The notes under the pieces were generated by a model that made no database searches, had not been told where the DNA came from, and saw nothing but the letters and a program-made list of their open reading frames with translations. This document shows, in pieces, positions 54,005 to 63,202 of a DNA stretch of 64,000 nt (positions are counted from its first letter, which is position 1; each line of letters starts with the position of its first letter). The stretch covers positions 62,001 through 126,000 of the forward strand of contig NZ_JODL01000007.1 of the NCBI RefSeq assembly GCF_000718985.1. Direction: 5' to 3'. The DNA comes from Streptomyces megasporus. GTDB lineage: Bacteria > Actinomycetota > Actinomycetes > Streptomycetales > Streptomycetaceae. The position numbers were made by a program, and so were the translations under genes.

Positions 54005-55633
54005 CTATTTGACGTTGACCGCTGCCCAGGCGGCGTTCACGGCCTGGTGTTCGGCGCTTCCGCTGCCGTACAGGTCGGCCGTGGCCGACAGGGTGGCGGT
54101 GCGGGCGCCCGCGTACTTGGTGGTGGAGGTCATGTAGACGGTCAGGGCCCGGTACCAGATCTTCTCCGCCTTGGCGCGGCCGATCCCGGTGACCGGCTTG
54201 CCGTCGTAGGTGGGCGAGTCGTAGCTCACGCCGTTGATGGTCTTGGCGCCGCTGCCCTCGCTGAGCAGGTAGAAGAAGTGGTTGGCCGGCCCCGAGGAGT
54301 AGTGGACGTCCACGCTGCCCAGGGTGGAGGACCAGTAGTCCTTGGAGTTGCCGTCCCTGCTGGGCCGGTCCATGTAGCGCAGCGGGGTGCCGTTGCCGCG
54401 GATGTCGATCTTCTCGCCGACCAGGTAGTCACCGACGTCCGAGGGGTTGGCGGCCCGGAACTCCACGGCCGCGGCGAAGATGTCGGAGGTCGCCTCGTTC
54501 AGGCCGCCGGACTCGCCGCTGTAGACGAGACGTGCCGTGTTGGAGGTGACGCCGTGGGTCATCTCGTGCGCGGCGACGTCGATGGAGGTCAGCGGCTTGG
54601 CGTTGCCCGCGCCGTCGCCGTAGGTCATGCAGAAGCAGGAGTCGCTCCAGAAGGCGTTGACGTAGGCGTTGCCGTAGTGGACGCGGGTGTGGGCGGCTCT
54701 CCCGTCGTTGCGGATGCCGTTGCGGCCGTGGACGTTCTTGTAGTAGTCCCAGGTCAGGGCCGCGCCGTAGTGGGCGTCCACACCGGCGGTCTGGCGGTTG
54801 CTCGGCAAGCCGTTGCCCCAGACGTCGTCGGCGTCGGTGAAGAGCGTGCCGGTGCCGGAGGTGCGGCCGTTCAGGTCGTAGGTCCTGTGGCCGCCGCGAG
54901 CGGCGTCGGTCAGCGAGTACGAGCTGCCCGAGCCGCTGGTGCCGAGGGTGACGCGCCCGCTGTACATGCTCTCGCCGACGCCGGTGTGGATGCCTTCCCA
55001 CTCGGCGAGCTTCTCTCCGGTGCGGGCGTCGGTGACGACGTGGAGTTCGCTGGGGGTGCCGTCCTCCTGGACGCCGGTCACCACCGTCTCCCAGGCGAGG
55101 GTGGGCTTGCCGTCGGCGGCCCAGATCACCTTGCGGGGGGCGTTCTCGGTCTCGGCCTCCGTCGTCTCCTGCGCGGAGGCGGCCCGCAGTGCGGACTTCT
55201 CCGCGGTCGTGGCGGACACGTCCGCTGTGGTGCTCGCCACCGCGATGCGGGCCGCGGTGGCCTTGGTGACCTTGCGGGTGCCGTCCTTCCTCTCGTGGAC
55301 GACCAGATCGCCGCCGAGGACGGGCAGGCCGTCGTAGGTGCGCTCGTAGCGGGTGTGGACGGTGCCGTCGGCGTCCTTGACGACATCGCGGGCGACGAGT
55401 CTCTCCTTGGCGCCCAGGTCGAGCGCGCGGGCCTGGTCGGTGGCCTCGGCCTGGGCGGCCTTGATGGCGGAGGCCCGCTGAGTGGGGGTCATCTGGACGA
55501 TGCCGGTGCCGGGTTCCGGCGCCGGTCGGGCGCCGGCCGATCCGGCCTGCATCCCGGTGAGTGCCAGGGCGGCCAGGGCCACGGGTATCGCGAGGCGCAG
55601 GGTGGTCTTCCGGGTGGTGGGGGGAAGGGTCAC
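54005..55633 (-). CDS. Secreted M4-family (thermolysin-like) metallopeptidase
   Basis: A 542-residue pre-pro-enzyme. Signal peptide (TTLRLAIPVALAALALTGMQAGSAGA), FTP/PepSY propeptide (ARDVVKDADGTVHTRYERTYDGLPVLGGDLVVH) and the catalytic domain with AAHEMTHGVT (zinc histidines, catalytic E) and ESGGLNEATSDIFAAAVEF (third ligand E). YSSGPANHFFYLLSEG and GIGRAKAEKIWYRALT belong to the C-terminal lobe. It should be secreted, process itself and degrade extracellular protein. GTG 55633 follows AGGAG with 5 nt; an upstream ATG 55657 would add 8 residues. It is divergent from the PfkB gene; the gap contains the palindrome ATGACCGGTCAT. Confidence 0.93.
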   Translation of the reverse strand: MTLPPTTRKTTLRLAIPVALAALALTGMQAGSAGARPAPEPGTGIVQMTPTQRASAIKAAQAEATDQARALDLGAKERLVARDVVKDADGTVHTRYERTYDGLPVLGGDLVVHERKDGTRKVTKATAARIAVASTTADVSATTAEKSALRAASAQETTEAETENAPRKVIWAADGKPTLAWETVVTGVQEDGTPSELHVVTDARTGEKLAEWEGIHTGVGESMYSGRVTLGTSGSGSSYSLTDAARGGHRTYDLNGRTSGTGTLFTDADDVWGNGLPSNRQTAGVDAHYGAALTWDYYKNVHGRNGIRNDGRAAHTRVHYGNAYVNAFWSDSCFCMTYGDGAGNAKPLTSIDVAAHEMTHGVTSNTARLVYSGESGGLNEATSDIFAAAVEFRAANPSDVGDYLVGEKIDIRGNGTPLRYMDRPSRDGNSKDYWSSTLGSVDVHYSSGPANHFFYLLSEGSGAKTINGVSYDSPTYDGKPVTGIGRAKAEKIWYRALTVYMTSTTKYAGARTATLSATADLYGSGSAEHQAVNAAWAAVNVK

Positions 55634-55845
55634 TCGGTCTCCTGGGGACAGGACCACGGGTGGCGGTCCGTTCGTCGGGGGGTGGCGCCCTGACCGTGCC
55701 GAGGAACCTGTTGCGGGCAGGCCGGAGCACGCGAAGTCGCTCGCACTTTCGAGGTGGGTCGACTCGTTCGAGAGACTGTCACCTCCGAGGCGTCACCGAC
55801 AGATGCCCGCGGGCCTATTGGCAGGTGCTTGACAATCTCTTTGCA

Positions 55846-55857
55846 ATGACCGGTCAT
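55846..55857. promoter_or_regulatory. Palindrome ATGACCGGTCAT in the M4/PfkB divergent region
   Basis: A perfect 12-bp palindrome 12 bp downstream of TTGACA (55829-55834) in the 390-bp region 55634-56023. Candidate operator and -35 box; the rest of the gap holds no gene. Confidence 0.4.
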
Positions 55858-56023
55858 CAGAGACCGATATCCGATACCCCCACAACCGCCCTTGAGGGAT
55901 GTCCCCGAAGCCGAGGGCGACCGATCCGGACGAACCGAGGGCGCGCCTCGGACCGCGCGACCATACTGGCCCGGACGCCGCGCGGGGAAGCGGGAGAACG
56001 AGAGAGGCGGGAGGCGGACCACG

Positions 56024-56965
56024 GTGAGCCGGCACCACACGGAGTACGACGTCCTGGTGGTCGGGGGCAGCGGGGTGGACACCGTCGTCCGCGTCGACTC
56101 CCTGCCCGTGCCGTTCGCCGACTCGGTCCACGTCGGACCCATCGAGGAACACCCCGGCCAGACCGGCGGATACGTGGCCCTCGGCGCCCGGGCACTCGGC
56201 CTGCGGGTGGCGTTGCTGGACTTCGTCGGCGACGATCCGCCCGGCGCCCTGCTGCGCGAGCGGATGGCCGAGGGAGACGTGGAGTTCCTCCCGGTCCACT
56301 CCCCCACGGGCACCCGCCGTGCGGTGAACCTCGTCGACGCGACCGGCCGCCGGATGTCCTTCTACGACGGCCGCGATCCGGCCGACCTGCGGATGCCCCG
56401 CGACTCCCACCTCCCCCCGCTGCGGCGCGCCCGCCACGTCCACCTGGCCATCTCGCACTTCGCCCGCTTCCTCTACGACGACATCGAGGAGCTGGGCGTG
56501 CCCGTCTCCACCGACCTGCACGACTGGGACGGACTGGCCGATCACCACCGGGAGTTCGCCCTCCGCTCCGACCTCGTCTTCCTCAGCGCGGCGGGCGCGG
56601 GCGAGAGAACGCCCGTGCTGATGCGGGAGATCCTCCGCGAGGGCCGGGCGGAGGCGGTGATCGCCACGGCGGGCGCGGACGGCGCGTACTTCCTCGTCCG
56701 GGGCGGCCGCTCCACCCCGCGCCACGTCCCGGCGGCCGTCCCGCCGGCGCCGGTGGTGGACTCCAACGGCGCGGGTGACGCGTTCGTCTGCGGCTTCCTG
56801 TACGGCAGGCTCGCCGGCCGGGACGTGGCGGAGTGCGTCCGTCTGGGCACGGTGGCCGGCGCCCACGCCTGCACGGCCGGCGGCTCCGCCGCGCTCATCG
56901 GCCCCGAGGCCCTGTCCAAGACTCTGTCTCAGGCACTGTCCAAGGCACTGTCCCAGGCCCCCTGA
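56024..56965 (+). CDS. PfkB-family carbohydrate/nucleoside kinase
   Basis: A 313-residue kinase: [51 protein letters not shown] and [22 protein letters not shown], the second PfkB signature whose aspartate (NGAGDAF) is the catalytic base. Substrate may be a sugar or nucleoside. The C-terminus is an odd imperfect repeat, [20 protein letters not shown] 56024 follows GGGAGGCGGACC. Followed after 122 bp by the RNA-repair genes, which probably have their own promoter. Confidence 0.85.
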   Translation: MSRHHTEYDVLVVGGSGVDTVVRVDSLPVPFADSVHVGPIEEHPGQTGGYVALGARALGLRVALLDFVGDDPPGALLRERMAEGDVEFLPVHSPTGTRRAVNLVDATGRRMSFYDGRDPADLRMPRDSHLPPLRRARHVHLAISHFARFLYDDIEELGVPVSTDLHDWDGLADHHREFALRSDLVFLSAAGAGERTPVLMREILREGRAEAVIATAGADGAYFLVRGGRSTPRHVPAAVPPAPVVDSNGAGDAFVCGFLYGRLAGRDVAECVRLGTVAGAHACTAGGSAALIGPEALSKTLSQALSKALSQAP

Positions 56966-57087
56966 CGGCGGGTCGGGGACACGTCGGCACACATCGGCGG
57001 GGAGTCGACCGGCGGTTATTCGTTGGAGTCCACTCCTTTGTCGCTCCTACAGTGACCGGCGTCCCCGGCCCCGTTCAGGAGCGGATC

Positions 57088-58878
57088 ATGCGTGTGCCCT
57101 ACCCCCGTACGCCGCACCTGCCGTGGTCGCCAGGGGCGTCGTCGGACGACGTGCGGGTGGGGGATCCGTCGGGGCTGCGGGGCGTCGAGGTGGTCGTCAC
57201 CGAGAAGCTCGACGGGGAGAACACCACCCTCTACCGCGACGGAACGCACGCCCGCTCGCTCGACTCCGCGCACCACCCCTCGCGCGCCTGGGTCAAGGCG
57301 TTGCAGGGACGGATCGGCGCGGCGATACCGCCGGGTTGGCGGGTGTGTGGGGAGAACGTCTTCGCCCGGCACTCGATCCCCTACGAGGACCTGGAGGGCT
57401 GGTTCTACGGGTTCTCCGTCTGGGACGACCGCGATCGCTGTCTGGGCTGGGACGACACCGTCCGGTTCCTGAGGCGGCTGGGCGTGCCGGTGCCGCGTGT
57501 GCTGTGGCGGGGCGTGTACGACGAACGGTCCCTGCGCGCGCTGCGGTTGGACCTCGAACGGCAGGAGGGGTACGTCGTGCGGACCGTCGAGGGGTTCGCG
57601 CGGGAGGAGTTCGGGCGTCGGGTCGCCAAGTGGGTGCGTCCGGGCCATGTGCGGACGGACACCCACTGGATGCGCGCGGCGGTCGTGGCCAACGGGCTGG
57701 GTCCGGCCGCCGCGCTGTGGGCCGTCCGCTCCGGGGTCGTCCCCGACGTGTCCGCCCTGCTCACCGCCGTCGGCCTGGAACCCGTCGAACGGGAAGCCGC
57801 CGAACGGGAAGCCGCCGAGGCGGCCGTGGCCGAGGTGTCCGCCCGGCTGGACGTGCCGGGGCGGACGGGGGACGCGCGGTTGGCCGGTGTGCTGGCCGCG
57901 CTGCTGTACGGCGTGCCGCGGGCCCGGGTGGCGTCCCGGCTGGTCGCGCCGCTGGGCATGGCGTGGGCGCGGCGCGTCGCCGACCTCGTCGGGCTCGCCC
58001 CGCTCCTGCACCGTCCCCATCCCGACGAGGAGCGCCGGGCGGGGCTGGTGCGGATGTCGTTCGCCGTCGACCTGGGGGTGCTGCACGCGGTCGCCGCCGC
58101 GATCCTGGCCGGACGCGACGGTGCGGAGGCGAAGGAGGCGCGCGAGCAGGTCGACTGGTCCGCGCTGCACGCCGAGGACGCCGGGTTGTCGGGCGGGGCT
58201 CCCCTGCGCCGGTTGCGGGCGGAGCTGCGTCGAGTGCTCCGTGCGGCGGGGGTGGACGGCGAGGCGGCCGACCGGTGCTGGACGGAGGCGCGCCGGGCGT
58301 ACGCGCTGGGGCGGATCGCCGGCACGGACGCGGCGGAGGCCGTGGCGGCGACCTGGCGGTGGCGGTCCGGGGAGTTCCCCCGGCTGATCCAGTTGGTCGG
58401 GCCGGCGGGCAGCGGCAAGAGCACCTTCGCCGAGCGGCTTCCGGGTGTCGACGCGTGCGTGTCGCTGGACGACCTGCGTCGGGCCCGTGGCTCCCGCGCG
58501 GACCAGCGCGCCAACGACGACGTCCTGCGGGAGGGCCTGGCCCGGCTCGACGCCGCCCTGGCCGTCGGTGGGCGGACGACGGTGGTGTGGGACGCCACCT
58601 CCCTCACCCCGCGACAGCGCGCCACGGTGCACGCTGTCGCGCGGCGCCGGGACGCGCTGGTCACGCATGTGGTCGCGCTGGTCGACGAGGAGGAGTTGGC
58701 GCGGCGCAACGCCGTCCGGCCGCATCCGGTGCCGCCGGGCGTGCTCGCCGCGCAGTCGCGCCGTTTCACCCCGCCGTATCCGGGTCAGGCGCACCGCACG
58801 TGGTACGTCGGGGGCGACGGGACGGTGGAGGACACCGACGGGCACCTGCACGGCGCCCCGGACGGGGAGGAGTGGTGA
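57088..58878 (+). CDS. RNA ligase-polynucleotide kinase fusion protein (RNA repair)
   Basis: A 596-residue cytoplasmic protein. Residues 1-230: an ATP-dependent RNA ligase (Rnl2-like) domain with the nucleophile K40 in [43 protein letters not shown] and VAKWVRPGH as ligase motifs I-V. Residues 230-430: a helical, Ala/Arg/Val-rich linker domain with no recognised catalytic motif. Residues 435-596: P-loop kinase with GPAGSGKST (438-446, K444), [20 protein letters not shown] and a lid region [12 protein letters not shown], like polynucleotide 5'-kinases. It should heal 5' ends and seal RNA breaks. ATG 57088 has CAGGAG upstream; its stop overlaps the next start by 1 nt (TGATG). Confidence 0.85.
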   Translation: MRVPYPRTPHLPWSPGASSDDVRVGDPSGLRGVEVVVTEKLDGENTTLYRDGTHARSLDSAHHPSRAWVKALQGRIGAAIPPGWRVCGENVFARHSIPYEDLEGWFYGFSVWDDRDRCLGWDDTVRFLRRLGVPVPRVLWRGVYDERSLRALRLDLERQEGYVVRTVEGFAREEFGRRVAKWVRPGHVRTDTHWMRAAVVANGLGPAAALWAVRSGVVPDVSALLTAVGLEPVEREAAEREAAEAAVAEVSARLDVPGRTGDARLAGVLAALLYGVPRARVASRLVAPLGMAWARRVADLVGLAPLLHRPHPDEERRAGLVRMSFAVDLGVLHAVAAAILAGRDGAEAKEAREQVDWSALHAEDAGLSGGAPLRRLRAELRRVLRAAGVDGEAADRCWTEARRAYALGRIAGTDAAEAVAATWRWRSGEFPRLIQLVGPAGSGKSTFAERLPGVDACVSLDDLRRARGSRADQRANDDVLREGLARLDAALAVGGRTTVVWDATSLTPRQRATVHAVARRRDALVTHVVALVDEEELARRNAVRPHPVPPGVLAAQSRRFTPPYPGQAHRTWYVGGDGTVEDTDGHLHGAPDGEEW

Positions 58879-61739
58879 TGCGCACCAGCGAGGAGGTCTA
58901 CCACCAGGTCCGCTGGGACCCGCGCCTCGACCCGGCCCGGTTCGTGCTGGGCGTCCGCCGGCGCGGCGCCGGGCCGGCGCGGATTCCGCTGCCGGCGTTC
59001 ACGCCCGGCGGCGACATTCCCTGGCACCGGGTGCTGTTCGTGGAGGCGGACGGCGAGGTGGTCTGGGACCGCGCCACCGGCGTGGACCGCGTCGGCTCCT
59101 CGGACGCCGGACGCGTGCGCGACCCGCGTCGCCTGCGCGCGCCGTTCTTCACGGCTCGCACGCCCCATGTCTGGGATGTGTCCGCCGGGTGGCGCCCCGT
59201 GCGGGACGTGCCCGCGTCCGCCGCGTCGAGCGTGCGCGTGCTGACCTGGAACACCCTGTGGGACCGGTACGACGCCGACCGCATCGACACCGCCCGTCGC
59301 CGTCCTCTGCTGCTGGCCGCCCTGGAGGATGCCGACGCGGACGTCATCGCGCTCCAGGAGGTCGAGGCCGGACTGCTGGCCATGCTGCTGGACGCCCCCT
59401 GGGTCCGCGCCGGTTACACCCTGGGCACCGACCCGCGCGGCGGGGACGTCGACGAGCACGGGGTGGTGCTGCTCAGCCGGCTGCCCGTGCGGGAGGCGGC
59501 CGTGCACGCCCTCGGTCCGCACAAGGCCGTCGCCGCCGTCACCGTCGAGACCGCCTCCGGGCCGCTCACGGTGGCCGCCACTCACCTCACCAGCGACCAC
59601 TCCGAGAACGGTCCGGCCCGGCGGGAGGAGGAGTTGGCGCGGCTCGCCGAGGGGCTGGCCGGGGTGGAGGGCGATCTGGTGCTGCTCGGCGACTTCAACG
59701 ACGGCCGCGATGGCGCGGAGGGACCGGCCGCCGCGCTCGGCCTGCGCGACGCCTGGACGGAGGTCCACGGCCCCGATGACCGCACCCCCACCTTCGATCC
59801 GGGCGTCAACCCGCTGGCCGCCGTCTCCTCCCTCTCCGGCCGGGCCTCCCGTCTGGACCGGGTCCTGCTGCGCGGCGCCCCGCACGTCGTCGGGGCGGCG
59901 CTGCGGGGCGACACGCCCACACCGCGGGGGCTGTACGTGTCGGACCACTACGGCGTGGAGGTGGAGCTGCGGCTGGGCCCCGACGGCACCCCCGGCTCCC
60001 CCGGCGTCCCCGATGTTCTCGACGTCCGGCCGACGGCCCGCACGGCGTTGGCGTGGCTGCCTCCCGAGGAGCTGTGGCCGCCGATCCAGGCGCTGCGGCG
60101 GGAGCACGACCCGCGGATCCACCGCTGGCCGCCGCACGTCAACGTGCTCTTCGGGTTCGTCCCGGAGGCGGAGTTCGAGCGGGCCGTCCCGCTGCTGGCC
60201 GACGCGGTGGCCGAGGTGTCGCCGTTCACCGCGCGGCTGGAGGGCGTCCACACCTTCGGGCACCGGGAGGACGCGACCGTCTGGCTCGACCCGGCGGCGG
60301 ACGGCGGCGAGGAGCCGTGGGCGGCGCTGCACCGCGCGCTGGTGCGGCGGTTCCCGCGCTGCCGGGGGCGGCGCGAGGGCTTCACCCCGCACCTGACGCT
60401 GGGTCGCGCCGCCGATCCCCGGCGGGTCGCGGCCGAGTGCGCCGCCCGTCTGGAGGGCGTCTGCGCGCGGGTCGGGGAACTGGTGCTGCTCTCGCGTCGG
60501 GGCCGCGAGCCGATGCGGCCCCGCGCCACGGTCGCCTTGGGCACGGGCGAGGTGCGGTGGCTTCCCGAGGACGGTGCCGGCGGGTCCGTCGCCGAACCCC
60601 ACGACGGCGAACGGGTCGAGCGGATCGTCCGGCGCGTCGCCGAGGCGCTGCCCGAGGGCGTCGTCCACACCGTCGGTTCGCGGCGCATGGGCTGCGCCCC
60701 GGACGGCGCGGACGTGGACTTGGTGGCCGTGTTGCCGGGGGACGCCGATGCGGCCGCCCTCGCCGGGGTGCGGGCCCGGGTGGCGGCGGCGCTGCCCGGG
60801 GCCGTCCGGATGCGGGAGGTGACCGGCGCCCGGGTGCCGGGGGTGAAGTTCGCCGTGGACGGTCTGGACGTGGACCTGGCCGTCGTCGCCGGCGGCCCGC
60901 TCGACCCGGCCGAGGCGGTGGAGCGCCGTGCCGAACTGGGCGAGGCGGCGGCGGTCGCGCTCGGCGCGGTGACCGACGCGGACGCCGTGCGGGAGGCGGT
61001 CGGCGACCGGCACGCCGCCTTCGCCGCCCTGGCCCGGCGGGTGAAGGCGTGGGCGAGGGCGCGCGGCCTGGACTCGGCGCCGTTCGGCGGGCTGCCGGGC
61101 CTGGCCTGGGCGGTGCAGGCGGCGGTGGTGGTCCGCGAGGCGGGGGACCTGTCCGGGAACGACCTCCTCCGGCACTTCCACGGCACCTGGGCCGCCTGGG
61201 ACTGGCGGGAGCCGGTCGCCCTCGCCGGGGCCGTCGAGGGCTTCGGGGCGGCGCCGGTGACGGTCCTGACGCCCACCGCGCCGATCCGTTCCTGCACCGC
61301 GCAGGTCGGGCCCGGCTTCCGCGACCTGCTGGTCCGGGAGTTCTACCGGGCCTGGGAGATCCTGGAGGCGGCCGACCGGACCGGCGCCGACCCGTGGCCG
61401 GAACTGCTCGCCCCGCCGCCTCTGCACCGCCGCCACACGGCCTGGGCGGTGCTGACCGTGAACCCGCCCGGCGAGGGGGAGTTCGAGGAGGTGCTGGGGG
61501 CCGCGCGGGGCCGGCTGCGGGCGCTGCTCGCCGCGCTGGAGGACGCCGGGGCGGTGGACGTCCACGCCTGGCCCCGTCCCTTCGAGACCGGCCCGGCCCT
61601 GACCCGGTACGCCATCGGCCTCGGCCGCACCCCGCCCGACCGGGAGGTGGTCGCCGGGATCGCCGAGCGGTGGTGTCGGGGGCTGCCGGGGGTGGGGGTC
61701 GAGGTGATGGAGGGCGGCGCGGTGCCGACCCTGCGGTGA
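58878..61739 (+). CDS. DUF504-EEP-2H phosphoesterase-poly(A)polymerase-like RNA repair protein
   Basis: A 953-residue multidomain protein. About 1-75: DUF504/MJ1316 ([24 protein letters not shown]...[18 protein letters not shown]), thought to recognise cyclic-phosphate RNA ends. About 115-370: EEP nuclease/phosphatase ([34 protein letters not shown]). About 385-560: 2H phosphoesterase with HVNV (H420) and HLTL (H505); the first motif has Asn where Ser/Thr is usual. About 575-953: poly(A)-polymerase-like nucleotidyltransferase ([18 protein letters not shown]612 and D614) with a helical central domain and a final RNA-binding-like domain. Together they can open cyclic phosphates, trim or heal ends and add nucleotides. 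ATG 58878 overlaps the ligase stop; GTG 58875 is an alternative. Confidence 0.85.
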   Translation: MRTSEEVYHQVRWDPRLDPARFVLGVRRRGAGPARIPLPAFTPGGDIPWHRVLFVEADGEVVWDRATGVDRVGSSDAGRVRDPRRLRAPFFTARTPHVWDVSAGWRPVRDVPASAASSVRVLTWNTLWDRYDADRIDTARRRPLLLAALEDADADVIALQEVEAGLLAMLLDAPWVRAGYTLGTDPRGGDVDEHGVVLLSRLPVREAAVHALGPHKAVAAVTVETASGPLTVAATHLTSDHSENGPARREEELARLAEGLAGVEGDLVLLGDFNDGRDGAEGPAAALGLRDAWTEVHGPDDRTPTFDPGVNPLAAVSSLSGRASRLDRVLLRGAPHVVGAALRGDTPTPRGLYVSDHYGVEVELRLGPDGTPGSPGVPDVLDVRPTARTALAWLPPEELWPPIQALRREHDPRIHRWPPHVNVLFGFVPEAEFERAVPLLADAVAEVSPFTARLEGVHTFGHREDATVWLDPAADGGEEPWAALHRALVRRFPRCRGRREGFTPHLTLGRAADPRRVAAECAARLEGVCARVGELVLLSRRGREPMRPRATVALGTGEVRWLPEDGAGGSVAEPHDGERVERIVRRVAEALPEGVVHTVGSRRMGCAPDGADVDLVAVLPGDADAAALAGVRARVAAALPGAVRMREVTGARVPGVKFAVDGLDVDLAVVAGGPLDPAEAVERRAELGEAAAVALGAVTDADAVREAVGDRHAAFAALARRVKAWARARGLDSAPFGGLPGLAWAVQAAVVVREAGDLSGNDLLRHFHGTWAAWDWREPVALAGAVEGFGAAPVTVLTPTAPIRSCTAQVGPGFRDLLVREFYRAWEILEAADRTGADPWPELLAPPPLHRRHTAWAVLTVNPPGEGEFEEVLGAARGRLRALLAALEDAGAVDVHAWPRPFETGPALTRYAIGLGRTPPDREVVAGIAERWCRGLPGVGVEVMEGGAVPTLR

Positions 61740-61776
61740 GCGGCCGGTTGTCGGAGGCAGGCGCTTGGATGGACGC

Positions 61777-62439
61777 ATGACCGTTCACGACATCGCCCGC
61801 CGCCTGCCGGGGATTCCCGCCCTCCGTGACCACTGCCGTGCCCTGGCCATGGCGGAGGCCGTCGTCAACCCGGAGGAGGCCTACCGCCGGCACCGCTTCG
61901 ACGCCCACTGGTCCGACACCGAGGAGTTGGCCTCGATGGACAACGGCGCGGGGGACGACTACTCGATCGTCTTCTCCGCGGCCGGGGCGTACATACGCGG
62001 GTTCGACCACGAGTCGCCCATGAGTCCCTACGTGGACGACCGGCCATGGCCCGGCGTGCTCGACGAGGTCCCGGAGGTCTTCCGGCCGTACGTCACCGAG
62101 CCGGCGTTCTCGGAGGTGGAGGGGCTGCCCTGCGTCACCGCCTGCCTGTGGCGGGAGTCGGCGGACGACGCCTGGCGCGCGGGGACGATCCGCTTCCCCG
62201 AGGGCGCGGACGACCCCGACGGCTCCGGGTACCTGTTCGAGCTCCTGGTGGACCGCTCGCCGGAGGCGTTCCGGGGCTTCGCCGAGGACTACTACGAGAG
62301 GCCGGTCGATGCGGCGGCCGTCCGTCACGTCCTCGCCCTGCGGCCGCTGACCGACGAGGTGGTCGCCGCGCTGAACCCCGAGGTCAGCCTGGCCGACCTC
62401 GCCGACGACATCGCCCGCATCGGCTACCCGCGAGGGTGA
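61777..62439 (+). CDS. Hypothetical protein downstream of the RNA-repair genes
   Basis: A 220-residue acidic protein: IARRLPGIPALRDHCRALAMAEAVVNPEEAYRRHRFDAHWSDTEELASMDNGAGDDYSIVFSAAGAYIRGFDHESPMSPYVDDRPWPGVLDEVPEVFRPYVTEPAFSEVEGLPCVTACLWRE. It looks like a conserved single-domain streptomycete hypothetical, with no catalytic motif seen. ATG 61777 lies 37 bp after the repair protein, so it may be co-transcribed; the ribosome site is weak (GGATGGACGC). Whether it takes part in RNA repair is unknown. Confidence 0.7.
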   Translation: MTVHDIARRLPGIPALRDHCRALAMAEAVVNPEEAYRRHRFDAHWSDTEELASMDNGAGDDYSIVFSAAGAYIRGFDHESPMSPYVDDRPWPGVLDEVPEVFRPYVTEPAFSEVEGLPCVTACLWRESADDAWRAGTIRFPEGADDPDGSGYLFELLVDRSPEAFRGFAEDYYERPVDAAAVRHVLALRPLTDEVVAALNPEVSLADLADDIARIGYPRG

Positions 62440-62507
62440 CGGCCCTCCGTGGCCGGGCCTGTCCGCCGCCGATTCCCGCTTGCCGTTCCGCGCCGGCCTC
62501 CCTTATC

Positions 62508-62518
62508 GTCACTTTGAC
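62508..62518. promoter_or_regulatory. Inverted repeat GTCA-ctt-TGAC before pnuC
   Basis: A short dyad 18 bp before the pnuC start, just ahead of AAGGAGG. Overlapping a likely ribosome/promoter region, it could be an operator for an NAD-responsive repressor such as NrtR; the link is inference. Confidence 0.35.
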
Positions 62519-62536
62519 ATTTAAGGAGGCCGTCGC

Positions 62537-63202
62537 ATGAACGGCATCGCGGACCTGCTCGCTCCCCTGCAAGAGCCCCTGTTCACCCTGCTGGGCACCC
62601 CCGTCAGTTGGACGGAGGTGCTGGGCTTCGGCAGCGGGGCGCTGTGCGTGTGGCTCGTCGCCCGTCAGCACATCGCCAACTGGCCCATCGGCATCGCCAA
62701 CAACCTGTTCTTCATCCTGCTGTTCACCGGCGCCGGCCTGTACGCGGACGCCGGGCTCCAGGTCGTCTACATCGCGCTGGCGGCATACGGCTGGTGGTCG
62801 TGGGTGGCCGGCGGGCAGCAGGCCGCGTCGGGGCGTCTGCCGGTCACCCGCACCGACGCCCGCGTCTGGTGGGTGCTGGCGCCGGCGACCGCGGCCGTCA
62901 CCGCGGGCCTGACCCTGCTGTTGGCGAGGGCCACCGACTCCACCGTGCCCTTCTGGGACGCCCTGACCACCGCGCTGTCGCTGGCCGCCACCTACGGCCA
63001 GTGCCGCAAGAAGGTCGAGTCCTGGTACCTGTGGATCGCCGCCGACGTCGTCTACGTGCCCCTCTACGTCCACAAGGGCCTCCACCTCACCGCGCTCCTC
63101 TACCTCGGTTTCATGGCCCTGTGCGTGGTCGGGCTGCTGGGCTGGCGGCGCGAACTGGCCGAGCGCGAGGGGCGGGGGCCCGTGGTGGAGGCGGTGGCAT
63201 GA
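62537..63202 (+). CDS. pnuC: PnuC-family nicotinamide riboside/mononucleotide transporter
   Basis: A 221-residue membrane protein with about seven helices: VSWTEVLGFGSGALCVWLVARQHIANWPIGIANNLFFILLFTGAGLYADAGLQVVYIALAAYGWWSWV and ALSLAATYGQCRKKVESWYLWIAADVVYVPLYVHKGLHLTALLYLGFMALCVVGLLGW. NWPIGIANN, YGWWSW and WYLWIAADVVYVPLY are the PnuC substrate-site motifs. Imports a pyridine-nucleotide precursor for NAD synthesis. ATG 62537 has AAGGAGG with 7-nt spacing, a strong start. Its stop overlaps the NadR-like ATG, so uptake and phosphorylation are coupled. Confidence 0.92.
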   Translation: MNGIADLLAPLQEPLFTLLGTPVSWTEVLGFGSGALCVWLVARQHIANWPIGIANNLFFILLFTGAGLYADAGLQVVYIALAAYGWWSWVAGGQQAASGRLPVTRTDARVWWVLAPATAAVTAGLTLLLARATDSTVPFWDALTTALSLAATYGQCRKKVESWYLWIAADVVYVPLYVHKGLHLTALLYLGFMALCVVGLLGWRRELAEREGRGPVVEAVA

